Assembly (NCBI RefSeq): GCF_963678635.1
Contig: NC_087069.1
Coordinates: forward strand, 37,119,959-37,183,958
DNA length: 64,000 nt
Direction of reading: 5' to 3'
Origin: Symsagittifera roscoffensis
Taxonomy: Eukaryota; Xenacoelomorpha; Acoela; Convolutidae
The position numbers and the translations under genes are program-made. The notes beneath the pieces were generated by a model, which saw only the letters and a program-made list of their open reading frames with translations, was not told the origin of the DNA and did not search any database. How positions within the stretch are numbered: position 1 is the first letter of the stretch; each line of letters begins with the position of its first letter. Positions 1-10,415 of this stretch are shown here, in pieces.

Positions 1-3000
1 ACAGGGACATATTCTTGGGATCTCTCGAGGATGACGCTTGGCAGGAGTTCCTGGAGGAATTCAATCGAGAAGTGGGCAGCGAGACGACGCTGGACAAGTT
101 CAAGAAGGAACTGTGGGACGCAGTAGTGAGATTCGGGGAACCGCTCCTGATAGGAACGGGCCTGGATGAGAAAGCAAGAAAAGAGCTGCTGAACAAGCTA
201 GTGGAGCTGAGGAACGCACGATCGAAGACTAGAAAAGAGAAATGTGAGGACAGCTCTACTCTGAAACGAAAAACTGTGGATAAAATGGTTGATGATATAA
301 AAAGGGATAAGGTTGGGACTAGTAATATGATTAAAAGTACTAATATCCTTAAGGCTCGAGCAGGGGGGAGGCAAGAGTTGGAAGGAGTGGATGGAGAGGT
401 CGAATCAATGATGATAGCCACAACACCCTCGAGCAGAGATGTGAAGACTCGCAAGAGTAAGAGAGAAGTGGAAGGATGGGGTAGTCCTTCAGTGGATGCT
501 GTTTCGGAAGGAAACTTGAGAGAGACGGCGCCCATCGTTTTGGCTCGATGCAAGACGGCGGCATACAAGAATAGCTCGGAGCTCAGGAAACCACTTGAAG
601 TAGAAAAGGAAATAGAGGTTTCCGCCAGTTCGACGTCAGAAGAAGACTTCAGGCCTCAGAAGGTAAACGTGAAGAGAGGTTCAACGAACGGACAGGTAGG
701 GGAAGTGGAGATCGGCAAAGAATGGATCTCGAAGGCACATCAGGACATGGGCAGGCAAGTGACGAGTGATCCATTGGAGAGGAACAAGACGAGGAACACT
801 TCCCGGACGTGGTGGGTGGCCCTCGAAACATTGAAGGAAATGAAGGACTGCTTGAAGAAGTTGGACAGTGGAATAGCTCGCAAGCGACGCAATTGGGCCA
901 CCCAGCAAAAAGCCGAGGTTAATAAGATAGAGATGGCAAGTCATCTGAAGAGGTCCTGGCAGAGTTTGTTGAAGGATCATTTTGAAGAGGCGATGAGGAC
1001 ATCCTCATCAGCACCGCCACTGATGGCGAACCCCTTCGTTAGAACTGCGGGACAATTAATGTTCACCTGGAGTCTGGTGGGAATAGAGTTGGAGACATTG
1101 ACCTCGTATGACAGGCTGAAGTTGGGAAGCAAGAAGCTAGAGGTGTATCAGGCACTGATGCAACACGTGGCCAGGGACAATTCAGGCTTGAGCCTGGCTA
1201 GAAGAAAAGATGCCACATGTTTCTTGAGATGGATAATGTCAATGATGTCTGATAGCACCATCCTGGCATGCCACCAGAGAGCAAGTGGAAGTAAAACCAT
1301 GGAGAAAAGAGTCTCAACGATCATCTTGAACGTATATCAGAGTACAGGAATAGAGAAAGAAGATGGTTCCAGACTATCCTTAGAGAACCATCGAAAGCTG
1401 GACGAGGTACGGAGGTTCTCTAATAAGAAGTTCGAGGAAGAACATGATGTTCACCGTAACCTGGCCTCGTCAGAACAGTACTCGAGACTCAGTGAGAAGG
1501 GGGAATACCAATATGTGTCTGGAGTGATGGGAATAGCCTACAATCCCTTCTTAGCCTCGGAAGCTGGAGGAGCCCACAGAAACCATGAGGTAGCGGAGCT
1601 ACTGAAGTTTTGGACAGAAAGAATAATGGAGATAGACGCGGTGGAGAAAGAGGGGCCGAGCCTGGGCCTGATTCTTGAGAAAACACCAGAGGTGATAAGC
1701 ATACCGCGCTCAAACAAGAGAGTTGAAGTGAACGTGGGCGGTGGAAATGGCTTGTTAACTACGAACTTGGGAGTGATATGGAAGCTACTAAGACCCTCCT
1801 GGTGTCCACATCCCCATGCGAGTCTAATCGAGGAAACCACCGAGCGAGTGAGGTTAGCACCAACGGAAGATGAAGATCTGGCGAAGTTGAGTGTGCTACA
1901 TAAGCTAATCACGCCCCAGATGCAAGAGCCAAGCGAAAGGACGAGCGACCCCGGGTCAGCAAAGAAATTGGAGCCGGGTAGCTGTCTGGATTCGACGTGT
2001 GGGAAAGGAGAGCACATCTGCGATGGACGGTCATGCGTCAGAATACTGTCGTTTCAAAAAGAAGACCTGGTCACTTGGTTCGAAGACATCACAGAAAGGG
2101 AGAAAAGTGAAGTGCAAATAACAGCGGAATGTTACGCGAGAACCACGGTGAATATAGCGACAGCTCTCGGATTCTTCTCGAGAATGTGTGGTCTGCAGGC
2201 ACTGGAGAGACTGGAATCTGAACATCATTTAGTGACGGCGTTGAGCGTAGAATCATGGCCCGGGGTGTTGCAGGTGACTCAAAAACACATCCGGAGCTGG
2301 AAGGTTGGTCTTGAGGCGGAAATGGGATTTCCCATGAGCGAAGCTTATGGCTTGCCATTGAACGCGAAATCGCTGATAGGGTCAATGATGGCCAACTTGT
2401 GCGGAAGTCACTACCCGCTACACATGGCGATGGTGGAAGTGTCCAGCCAGAGAATACTGGTGGACAAGGCCTTCTCAGTGCCCAAGTGCGTGAGGTTGGC
2501 TCGGATGTCGCATCACTCGCACAAGTTGTTGAGAAAAATCAAAGGGACAGTACCAAAAGAATTGAGAGATGACTTAAGCGAAATCTGGGGAGAAGATCTT
2601 CTGAAGTTGGAAAGAGAAAACACAAGCGATCACGAGAGACAAAACGTGATCGGGAAACCTGTGGGAAGTACTCCGAACCTGGAAGACAACGACACGATGC
2701 ACGAGAAAATGATGGAGCTTGAGCCTCTCTTGGAAGCCTCAGGGGAGCGTAATCTCAGGAGCATTGAGATCTCTCATGGGGAATGCCCATGCCACTGTTT
2801 GGCACAAACGGTGTGGTATCCAGATCACAAGAACCTTTGCCTGGTGTGGGATGTGGAAGAGATTCGGTCGATCGGACTACCGGATCACCGGCAGAAGGTG
2901 ACGCTCTTAGTAGTGAGTACGATGTTAGCTCTGAGATGGATAGAAGAGAATATAACGAAGTATCGGGAGGCGACGACGCCAACGGCTGAGTCAATATACG

Positions 3001-3569
3001 CGATAGACTACAGCAGGAGACTCGAGTTGTTTGAGACTGCGTGCAAAGTATTCGCCATACCGACGGAAGTCAGGCACGTATGGAGTCGCTTGAGGTACTT
3101 TCCATGGTTTCGGGCGACACTGACGTCTTGGTTGTACATGACAACGAAAGATCACATGAGAAAACATCAAAAAGAGTATCGACAGTTCCAGGCCGAGATT
3201 GGGCCGGAAGCTTTAAAGAGACCCCTGCCAACCCATCGTAATGCGATCACGACAGGATGGAAAAGAGTGGGTAAGATGTCTAGAGACAATACCAAAGCGA
3301 GGGAGTCGATACTAGAGGAAGACCTGGCGAAGAACGTGAGCTTGAGCCTGCACAACTCCTTTTGCTTGAACCGAGAAGCTAGGGTGAAGGCACTACCCAA
3401 CCAAGCAAAGAGGTTGCAGGAGCAGAGAGAATGGATGCGATCCTATGAACAGCTGAAGGCTTGGGAGGAGATAGTGATTAGTTCCGATGATGAAGAGGAA
3501 CTGTTGAGACAGTTTGCCGCATCCAGCACTTCAGGATGCAGTACCTCCAAGGCGAAGAGTACGAGATGA
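1..3569 (+). CDS. ORF C protein of giant Gypsy-type element, upstream copy, N-terminus cut by window edge
   Basis: The reading frame is open to the left edge and ends at TGA 3567-3569; about 1188 residues are visible. I do not recognise a named domain. It is clearly homologous along its whole length to the ORF C copies at 26060-29697 and 30137-33579, by eye at roughly 40-45% identity, which implies selection on the protein. Shared landmarks are a SWCPHP motif, a C-x(n)-GEHIC/GHIC-x(4)-C cluster, FSVPKCVRLARMS, a PCHCLAQ motif followed by WYP, and a C-terminal LHNSFC-NRE motif; the repeated Cys and His suggest metal binding (inference). The N-terminal 250 residues are charged and poorly conserved. 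It sits just upstream of a polypurine tract and LTR-like block, as ORF C does at 34 kb, so it is the last gene of a separate, older or divergent copy of the same element type. No frame break is visible. Confidence 0.8.
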   Translation, partial: RDIFLGSLEDDAWQEFLEEFNREVGSETTLDKFKKELWDAVVRFGEPLLIGTGLDEKARKELLNKLVELRNARSKTRKEKCEDSSTLKRKTVDKMVDDIKRDKVGTSNMIKSTNILKARAGGRQELEGVDGEVESMMIATTPSSRDVKTRKSKREVEGWGSPSVDAVSEGNLRETAPIVLARCKTAAYKNSSELRKPLEVEKEIEVSASSTSEEDFRPQKVNVKRGSTNGQVGEVEIGKEWISKAHQDMGRQVTSDPLERNKTRNTSRTWWVALETLKEMKDCLKKLDSGIARKRRNWATQQKAEVNKIEMASHLKRSWQSLLKDHFEEAMRTSSSAPPLMANPFVRTAGQLMFTWSLVGIELETLTSYDRLKLGSKKLEVYQALMQHVARDNSGLSLARRKDATCFLRWIMSMMSDSTILACHQRASGSKTMEKRVSTIILNVYQSTGIEKEDGSRLSLENHRKLDEVRRFSNKKFEEEHDVHRNLASSEQYSRLSEKGEYQYVSGVMGIAYNPFLASEAGGAHRNHEVAELLKFWTERIMEIDAVEKEGPSLGLILEKTPEVISIPRSNKRVEVNVGGGNGLLTTNLGVIWKLLRPSWCPHPHASLIEETTERVRLAPTEDEDLAKLSVLHKLITPQMQEPSERTSDPGSAKKLEPGSCLDSTCGKGEHICDGRSCVRILSFQKEDLVTWFEDITEREKSEVQITAECYARTTVNIATALGFFSRMCGLQALERLESEHHLVTALSVESWPGVLQVTQKHIRSWKVGLEAEMGFPMSEAYGLPLNAKSLIGSMMANLCGSHYPLHMAMVEVSSQRILVDKAFSVPKCVRLARMSHHSHKLLRKIKGTVPKELRDDLSEIWGEDLLKLERENTSDHERQNVIGKPVGSTPNLEDNDTMHEKMMELEPLLEASGERNLRSIEISHGECPCHCLAQTVWYPDHKNLCLVWDVEEIRSIGLPDHRQKVTLLVVSTMLALRWIEENITKYREATTPTAESIYAIDYSRRLELFETACKVFAIPTEVRHVWSRLRYFPWFRATLTSWLYMTTKDHMRKHQKEYRQFQAEIGPEALKRPLPTHRNAITTGWKRVGKMSRDNTKARESILEEDLAKNVSLSLHNSFCLNREARVKALPNQAKRLQEQREWMRSYEQLKAWEEIVISSDDEEELLRQFAASSTSGCSTSKAKSTR

Positions 3570-3988
3570 ATGGGCAAATCGGATGGATCTTGAGTCTTGA
3601 GAGGGAAGGGGGGCTTGAGCGTGGATCCGAGTGAAACTTGGATTCACGAAAAAGAAATTTTAACAAAGCAAATATTGTTACTAATATACTATAATTATTA
3701 TATAAATCGAAATGCTGCATGACAATTTCCTGATTGAATAGGACAAAAGAGATTTTAAAATGATTGGCTTGAAAAGCGAAAATTCAAGGGTGCAGGTGTA
3801 TGCAGATTTTGGTTGCTGTTTAGCAATAGTGTGAAAATTTTAAATGGCTGTGAATTTTGGGGTGTAGATAAGCTTAAATCTGCTGCAAACTTCTGTAAAT
3901 GACCACTGGCACTGTATCTTGAGCAACACTCGGTTTTTCTGGGACTCACTGGCAGAAGACAGCGCGCGATGAGGACATCGATCTCGAG
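3570..3988 (+). other. 3' untranslated region of the upstream giant element copy
   Basis: This is non-coding sequence between the ORF C stop and the polypurine tract. The last 25 bases (GGACATCGAT..) match the sequence before the polypurine tract of the downstream copy (34321 onwards). No gene is seen. Confidence 0.5.
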
Positions 3989-3999
3989 TCCGGGGAGTA
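3989..3999 (+). promoter_or_regulatory. Polypurine tract (PPT) of upstream giant element
   Basis: TCCGGGGAGTA lies directly against a TG-starting LTR-like block, where a plus-strand primer tract is expected. The same core lies at 34340-34350 before the second LTR. Near-copies also occur inside pol. Confidence 0.65.
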
Positions 4000-4902
4000 T
4001 GTGCCAGTCGGTCATATTTGGAAGTTTGACCTTGAGAGAAGCAAAAAAAAAACACTTGATTTTGGAGTGAAATTTAATTTTTCAAAATTTCGAATGGAAC
4101 CTGTCATGCACGATTTTCAGAAAAAAGAAGTTAGAACAATTTCATAACGATTGAGACACACACGCGGGAAAGTTGTAAGAAAAAGCAGTAGGAAATTGCT
4201 ATTCGCAATTTCCATCACTATAATAATCGAGAGTAGAGCTGTCCCATCTGTGACAGAGACGAGAGCATTCCCTCGAATTGGATTATAACGACTGGAGTAT
4301 TATTCGGAACCGGACTAGAGTGAACCTTCGGTGGAAAGGTGGACAGCTTGAGTGTCCTAATGGTTCACAAGAAAACTATTGTCTAGAGTATAAACTCGTT
4401 CTCATTGTTAAAACTATAAAACATTAGACTCATTTAGTTGCGTTATTTAATTCTTGAGTTAATTACCGACTGGATTATTTCCCACTTCTTGAGCGTGCTA
4501 CTATGTGAGTACAAATTTAAATTCCTAGAGTGTGTTTTATGATTGTTATGTTGAGGTAAGGCGAGTTTTAGGTTGATCCATCTGAAATGGATCAAAGTTC
4601 CACTGTCTAATAAAAAGTAACTTAACGGATTGTTCCAACCCGGTTTTTAACGGCGCTCATATATTTTGGGTATCTAGAGACCTAAGTATGGGGACGTTTC
4701 TAATTCTAGAGTGGGGGGATATTTTAGTAGTAGCCTTTAAGCTGTAACGGGTCGTAGTCTCATGTCACAAGCGAACCGAACTGGCTCCGACCGTTCTTGA
4801 GGTAGAAAAACACAAGAGATGGTGTCCCTGACCCTTGAGCCAGTGGTTATAGGGCCTATTTTTCTTAAGCCTCATGTGTGACTGCAGTAGACGAATGTTA
4901 CA
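4000..4902 (+). repeat. LTR of giant Gypsy-type element (first block)
   Basis: The block is about 903 bp, starts TGTGCCAGTC after the PPT and ends ATGTTACA. It is colinear with 34351-35222, though clearly diverged. Both have TATAAA in the first half (4389-4394 here), a small hairpin (4573-4595), a polyadenylation signal (AATAAA 4609-4614), a conserved TTGTTC..GTTTTTAA segment after it, and the same 3' end CGAATGTTACA. A third, inverted copy of that end at 35917 also diverges right after TTACA, which fixes the terminus. It may serve both as 3' LTR of the left copy and 5' LTR of the element to the right. Confidence 0.65.
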
Positions 4903-5000
4903 TCATGATCAGCAAGCGTTTCAGCGACGAACCTTCCGCTCCGGGCGTATGCCCGAGTTAGAGGCCTTAATGACCGTAATTATACTAGGGGGAAGGTGCG

Positions 5001-6141
5001 TACCCTCCGTCTGGTACTATTTAGCTTTTTAACTTAGTTAACACCGAAAATTCCGGGGGCCGGAGGGTTAGGTGGGAAGTCATGAGCCCGCTTGTCCCAA
5101 GGTCCCGGGACTAAAAACAATTAAAGAGAAAGCGTAAAACCAAACACAAATAGTGTATAACCAGGAAAAAGCCAAAAATAATATTATTTGAAAACAAAAA
5201 AGTACAAAAAACAGTAAAAAATCCAAAAAAGACCAAAAACAGTAAAAAACATAAAGTGACAGTTTATATGTTATTTCCGGACGAGATGTGATCTGACCTT
5301 CCTATTTGTTGTTGTTTCAGATTGATTTATATCGTTTCTGATAGAAAGATTGTGTGTTTTTGTGAAGGGTTGGATACCCTCCCTCGAGTGTAATTTTAGT
5401 GTTTAAGCACGTTAATGGTGATTTTGCCGGTGACCGGAGGGTAGAGTGGCAAGCTGACCGACGTGTTCAACACTCAACAGGGACATCAGGGACAACATCT
5501 GCAATGACTGTTGGGTATCGTTGAAGCAATTTTAGTATCGTTCGGGTACTATTTCATTAAAACTTAAGTGGCGGGGGTCACGATTGGCGCGGTCCGATTG
5601 TACCCTCCATCGATTACAAATTTCCGAATTAAGGGTCTTAATTCGGGTATTTTGGTGCAAAGGAGGGTATAGTACTATTCATTAACGACTATTAATAGGT
5701 TATTATCCTTATTATATATTACTTATCTCCTATTTAGGCCCAAGAAACACCCAAATTTCGTCGAAAATTACCGATTTTCGACCAAACTGTAGACCCCCAA
5801 ATTTTCGGATATCCGAGCTTTTCCGCAAAATGCTTTTGTATAGGGAGTAGCTACGTAGTTCGATCCCCTTCACTTAAGAAACCGCGTGAGGAAAGACTCA
5901 GTAGAAGTTAGAAAAAAACGAAAATTTTTCGATCTAAATTTTGATAATTTTCTGAATTTTGTCAATCTGTTTTGGGGATCGAGGTTTTGAATTTTTAGAG
6001 TTAGAGCAATAAAATTTTTTGCGTTAGGAGCGTGCTAGCATAAAGTGCTCGGTTACTAGAGAAATTTTTGGGTAACCCTCCGACTAGCTCCGTGGATAGA
6101 GCTAACGACTTAAGGTTTGGAAAAGGAAGGAATCGGAGGGT
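5001..6141 (+). repeat. Four long-range ACCCTCC...GGAGGGT hairpins
   Basis: Pairs that can form 8-9 bp stems: 5002-5009 with 5061-5068, 5375-5382 with 5436-5443, 5601-5608 with 5662-5669, and 6075-6083 with 6133-6141. Every arm pair is 50-60 nt apart. The third encloses a perfect 10-bp hairpin (5624-5633 with 5637-5646) and the fourth a 6-bp hairpin (6085-6090 with 6099-6104). Confidence 0.7.
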
Positions 6142-7179
6142 CCAAGTTTGATAGTTATTGGCCAAATTTTTGATCCTAAACCAATTTTGGTCCCATTTTT
6201 TGCATTATTCCAGTGCCGTACAGGGCTACTACGCTCATTTCAATTACTTTAGGCACTTTCGACCGGAATTGCGGAAAAAGTCTTTCAGAACCTATATAGG
6301 TGGTGGAAAAAGGCCATTTTGACGAACGCGTTTTTGGCGATTTCTCAAAGACTAGTCCTCCGATCGGGATAATTTTGGTACCATAAGTCGACATTTTTGA
6401 CCACGTTTCCGGATCGCAACCGTTTTTGGTTTGCTTATTTCGGAAAAGAAAAATTTTACAGAATTTGTTGGTTCGGAGGTTTGTTGGTCCAAATCACGAG
6501 GAACCCTCCGAGCGGCATAAAATTTTAATAAAATCACCTTTTATCCTACTGGGAAGGTTGACCGAGTCAGCCAACCTAGTTTTAAGCCAGGTAGACCGCT
6601 TTCAGAGGCTTTACTGCGGTGACATAACCCTTTTTCTTGATTTTTGGGGAACCCTCCGAAGTAACCCTCGGAGTCAGCTAAACCCCTTAGCAACCCTCCT
6701 TAGTGGAAAATTTCCACGAGATCGTCATAAGAAGTTAAAACAGCCCCCCATAGAGTTTTTAGCTCGTTTTGACGCTTTTTGAAGCTAGTGGAAGAACCTT
6801 CTAAGTGAGATCAAAAAATTTGAAAATTTTGGAGGTCCCTCCGAAGTAACCCTCCGGAGCATATTAAGCATCTTGTTGACCCTCCTTAGTAAAGTTAGGG
6901 GGACCCTCCGAAGTAACTTGGGTGATTAAGGTACCCTCCGAAGTAACCCTCCGAAATAACCAACCGGAGTGTCTTAAACCTTCTAACGATCTTCCTTGTT
7001 TGGGAAACGGAAAATATCCATTTAATTAGGATCATATTAAGATATTAGGCGTGCTTATCAGGATCATAGGAACCCATTTTGACACGGAAATTCGTGATCA
7101 ACTTTGGATTCTAGATTGGGTGTATCAGAAGTAACCGAACAAAAATTTTTTTTTTGATTGTGATTTTGGTTGTGTGGTT

Positions 7180-7475
7180 GCCTTGAGCTACTTAATAGGA
7201 AAGTTCGGGCAATCCGGGAACAAATAAAAGAAGACCTCGGTGAGTGTTTTAAGCAAATACACACTCACTTGAGAAGAAAAGTTGTTCCCTACTCTCGTGC
7301 ACTTGGAGCAGTCCGGGTGTGGGAGAGCTTTTTCATAGACTTTACAAATTTTCGATCAGAGGTTGCCTTGAGCTACTTAGTAGGACAGCTCGGGCAATCG
7401 CAGGACACCTAAAAGAAGACCTCGGTGGGTGTATTAGGCAAATACACACCCACTTGAGAAGACTGTGTCCTGGGC
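7180..7475 (+). repeat. Duplicated two-hairpin RNA unit with compensatory changes
   Basis: Two copies lie 185 nt apart. Hairpin 1 pairs GAGCT 7185-7189 with 7202-7206, and 7370-7374 with 7387-7391. Hairpin 2 has an outer stem, 7216-7223 with 7282-7289 and 7401-7408 with 7465-7472. Its inner stem is 7240-7247 with 7261-7268 and 7425-7432 with 7446-7453, each with a 13-nt loop. The outer stem differs in sequence between copies but pairs perfectly in both, and the inner stem swaps A-T for G-C. Confidence 0.75.
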
Positions 7476-7941
7476 TTCGTTCTTTCGGATCGTTCCGATT
7501 GAGGGCGGTCTTTTTCTTTAAGACTAAGTTTTATTTATCTATTTCTGAATCATCACTGCTTTTTACCAAAGATTGTTTAATTTTAACAAAGCAGTGATTT
7601 GATAGGAGTGTGGCCGTAAATTGATACTGACGAAAGGTCGCTGTCACCTATAGGATATTCTTATCTGATTATCGATTGTGTTTTGTGTGTTGATTATATC
7701 TTGTGAAAAATTTGTGATACTGTTATACTATACAACAGGGTTGAGTTAGCATTAGATCAATACTGAGTTGACCCTGTGTGTAACTTTAGCTGAGTCACTA
7801 GTTTTTTTGTTAAGAAATCTAAGAGACATTTTGATACTTACGGAATTGAGTAGGCAGCGTTAAGTAATTTAACTAGATCTTGTTTGCGGTACGTGTGCAT
7901 TGCCATCAAACTACGAATATTTTCATTTTTTGTTAAAAAGT

Positions 7942-9165
7942 ATGCAGCGTAGGGACTCGCTAGGATCGACTACTAAGATTCCCAGGCTAAGCAAGGGAAG
8001 CACGCGGAAATTTAGAACCAGGCGTAGCCAAACCTCGTTTAGCAGCGCTTCCGACGCGTTTGCTGAAGACGAATCGACTAAAGGTCAACCTGATCTTTCA
8101 GTGACCGAAATGAAACTAAGGAGCGAGAAAAACCTCGATGGCAATCAAGGGCGGAGCGTCGAGGTCGAGCCCGCGAGCGAAACGCTAGTGGATCCCTTTG
8201 ACGAAGGGGAGCGAACGCTCCTTCGACCCGACTTTGAGCCAGACGAGGACCCCGAACGGGAGGAAGTCGAGAGGACGGAGGAGACCTCGGAGCGTTCCGA
8301 GGTCGAGCCTAGGGAGGAAGTGCTGTACAGGGGAATGTCAAAGTCGGAGACTAAGAGCAATAAGTGGAGGAGAGAACCCTCACATCCGACAAGTACACAC
8401 TCATCTTTGGCCAAGCAGAGTAACAACGCGATGATGTCGAGTATGAGTCCGAGTGAAGAGCAAACGGTCTCGAAGGCAAAGAAAAGTTGGAAGTATTTGT
8501 ACGATGAACGCATGCTGTCACTACAGGCCGAAGGTCTATCCTCTAGTTACGACCAACCAGAGATAACCCATCCGGATGTGAACTTCACACCGTGCCCCAC
8601 GAATGACATGAGCAGGAAGGCGTCCTCTACCTCGCCGACCAGGCCTATGTCAGATGGGATAACGATGGGAGCGTCATCAACGTTCGACAGATTGATGACG
8701 TCGATGCACAAGCAAAAAGGCGGTGCGTCATCAAGCACCGGGCTACAGCCGCAGTTGACCTCGTCTTCTCTGGGGCTGACCCCGCCATTGGGGGCAACTG
8801 GTGACATAAGTGACATGTTCGCTGGCGTAATGAATGGCCTGGATGAATTGAGACGGGACATGACCAAGAGAATAGATCAAGTTGACGAGAGAGCTCACCA
8901 TGGTCGAGAGAATTTGAGAGATGAACTAACGCAAGTGAAGTCGCAGGCGAGGTTTGATCAGGCTCAATTGATTCGTAACACCGATCAATGCCTGGCTGAG
9001 AGCCTGGCACAGGCAAACAAAGAGTCAGAGGAAAGAGAGGCTAGGATGACAAGAGAGATTGAGCGATTATTGAATGATCATGATAATACCTATGCCCATA
9101 CGATGACTAGCCTGGAAAAGAGGTTAGATGCCAAATCTGACTTAATGATGCGGAAGCGATCTTGA
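7942..9165 (+). CDS. gag: Gag N-terminal ORF of giant Gypsy element (gag-1)
   Basis: About 407 residues from the first in-frame ATG (7942); the frame is open slightly further upstream but without an ATG. The protein is Ser/Glu/Arg rich and low in hydrophobic residues, with a predicted coiled coil over roughly its last 100 residues. There is no zinc knuckle; those lie in the next frame. It stops at TGA 9163, and the next gag frame is open from 9141, a 25-base overlap shifted by -1. The shift could be a programmed frameshift or an indel; no classic X-XXY-YYZ slippery heptamer is visible in the overlap. Calling it the matrix/N-terminal part of Gag rests on position upstream of capsid and knuckles and is an inference. 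Confidence 0.6.
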   Translation: MQRRDSLGSTTKIPRLSKGSTRKFRTRRSQTSFSSASDAFAEDESTKGQPDLSVTEMKLRSEKNLDGNQGRSVEVEPASETLVDPFDEGERTLLRPDFEPDEDPEREEVERTEETSERSEVEPREEVLYRGMSKSETKSNKWRREPSHPTSTHSSLAKQSNNAMMSSMSPSEEQTVSKAKKSWKYLYDERMLSLQAEGLSSSYDQPEITHPDVNFTPCPTNDMSRKASSTSPTRPMSDGITMGASSTFDRLMTSMHKQKGGASSSTGLQPQLTSSSLGLTPPLGATGDISDMFAGVMNGLDELRRDMTKRIDQVDERAHHGRENLRDELTQVKSQARFDQAQLIRNTDQCLAESLAQANKESEEREARMTREIERLLNDHDNTYAHTMTSLEKRLDAKSDLMMRKRS

Positions 9166-10415
9166 ATGGGAACAATTGGGGGGAGCGTTCCAACCCAGGG
9201 GAGCGCTCACGCCATGTGAATGATGGAGATGGTACGGGCAGCAACGCCAGGGCCCAAAGCTCGAGAACGAACTACGAACCTAGGAACAAGGAGCGGTCAA
9301 GGGCAGCCCCGTCGAGGCCTGGTTGGACGAACCCAGTCCCGCCTGAGGCAGACGCAACCCCGGAAACAAGATTGCCAACTGTGCCACAAGTCAGTTCAGT
9401 ACCAGATCTGACTACAGTCTCACAGGACACAACGATGTATGCCTCGATGTTCGAGTCCCTGAACAGATCTCTCGAAACGTTCATCACCAAACTCTCGAAG
9501 TCAACCGAGAGAGGGGAGAGGTCAAGGAGGACACTGAAAAAGCCGAAGTCATACAAAGACGAGTCTGACGGCTGCATTGATTCTTGGATAGAGGTGATGA
9601 AGTTGCACTTTGAGGAAGAGAATCTCTCCAAGAAACAAGAATGCAGCGCACTAACGAGCAACCTGGAGGGTACTGCACTGAATTGTGTAATGGCGAAAAG
9701 AGCCAATGAAAGGGACAGCGCTCGCAAGATATTCGACATTCTGCTGAATCGTTTCGGCTCCGGAGTACAAGGACACCAGGCTATGGTGAAGTTCGAGAAG
9801 AGGCGTCAAAGAGATGACGAATCCATAGACAAATTTTTGGACGACCTTGAATTGCTTAGGAGAAGAAGCAACCCCGATGAGAGAATATCCGAGCGAAACT
9901 TGGCGATTGCTTCGAAGTTCATGGATGGAGTAAAAAGTGAGGAGTTGAAGACGATGTTGGCCACACACTTCACCCTGTCACTTGACCAGGTACCCACGCC
10001 CGATGACTTGCGTATGAAGTCACGCGAGTATTTACTCATAAAACCGAGGGCACAGAACCGTTACAGCAATTATGGTAACTATAGCGGGACAAACACTGGT
10101 GCGAACTCCAGTTGGTACAAACCTCGCGATGACATGGATAAGAGGAGATCGTGTGCGAATTGTGGTTCGATGGACCATCACGTCTCCGCGTGTTCTGCGT
10201 ACAAACAAAACATGAAAGCAATAGGCTACTTTCTCGATGACGTTGACGCGACCGACGAGGATCACAAAGAGTACGTCAGAGGGCTCATCATGAAATATGG
10301 GCCGAGGTGTTTCTTCTGTAATTTGGAGGGACATTTCAAGTCGGATTGCACTCAGTTTTGGGATGCAGTGGCGGACGCGAAACATCCCCGCCACGAAGAG
10401 GCGCTTTCGGTGTAA
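9162..10415 (+). CDS. gag: Gag capsid/nucleocapsid ORF (gag-2)
   Basis: 417 codons, in the -1 frame relative to gag-1. A capsid-like helical region runs from about residue 120 to 290 (motifs such as IDSWIEVMKLHF and GHQAMVKFEKRRQRDDESIDKF), as in Ty3/Gypsy retrotransposon gag families. Two CX2CX4HX4C zinc knuckles follow: CANC..H..C near residue 331 and CFFC..H..C near residue 386. They bind genomic RNA during particle assembly in related elements. The frame ends at TAA 10413-10415, and the pol frame continues in -1 with protein-like sequence from about 10409, so a one-base loss near 10408 probably separates gag from pol in this copy. There is no independent ATG near the start, consistent with translation as part of a longer Gag polyprotein. 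Confidence 0.75.
   Translation: MNGNNWGERSNPGERSRHVNDGDGTGSNARAQSSRTNYEPRNKERSRAAPSRPGWTNPVPPEADATPETRLPTVPQVSSVPDLTTVSQDTTMYASMFESLNRSLETFITKLSKSTERGERSRRTLKKPKSYKDESDGCIDSWIEVMKLHFEEENLSKKQECSALTSNLEGTALNCVMAKRANERDSARKIFDILLNRFGSGVQGHQAMVKFEKRRQRDDESIDKFLDDLELLRRRSNPDERISERNLAIASKFMDGVKSEELKTMLATHFTLSLDQVPTPDDLRMKSREYLLIKPRAQNRYSNYGNYSGTNTGANSSWYKPRDDMDKRRSCANCGSMDHHVSACSAYKQNMKAIGYFLDDVDATDEDHKEYVRGLIMKYGPRCFFCNLEGHFKSDCTQFWDAVADAKHPRHEEALSV

Larger units (their letters stand above)
4903..7941 (+). other. Long structured 5' leader before gag
   Basis: This 3 kb stretch has no credible gene. No obvious tRNA primer-binding site starting TGG follows the LTR end. It contains a hairpin at about 4937-4950, four ACCCTCC/GGAGGGT pairs between 5001 and 6141, a run of single ACCCTCCGAAGTAA motifs between about 6500 and 6960, a duplicated two-hairpin unit at 7180-7289 and 7365-7472, and a 7-bp stem at 7735-7777. 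I read it as the untranslated leader of the gag-pol transcript (inference from position). Confidence 0.55.

Noticed and set aside
7319-7597. Short frames of 80-92 codons over 7170-7597
   Set aside because: They follow the duplicated hairpin unit; compensatory base changes preserve RNA pairing, not the protein.
10346-10408. Upstream extension of the pol frame across the second gag zinc knuckle
   Set aside because: Here the gag frame carries the CCHC motif; the pol frame becomes protein-like only from about 10409.
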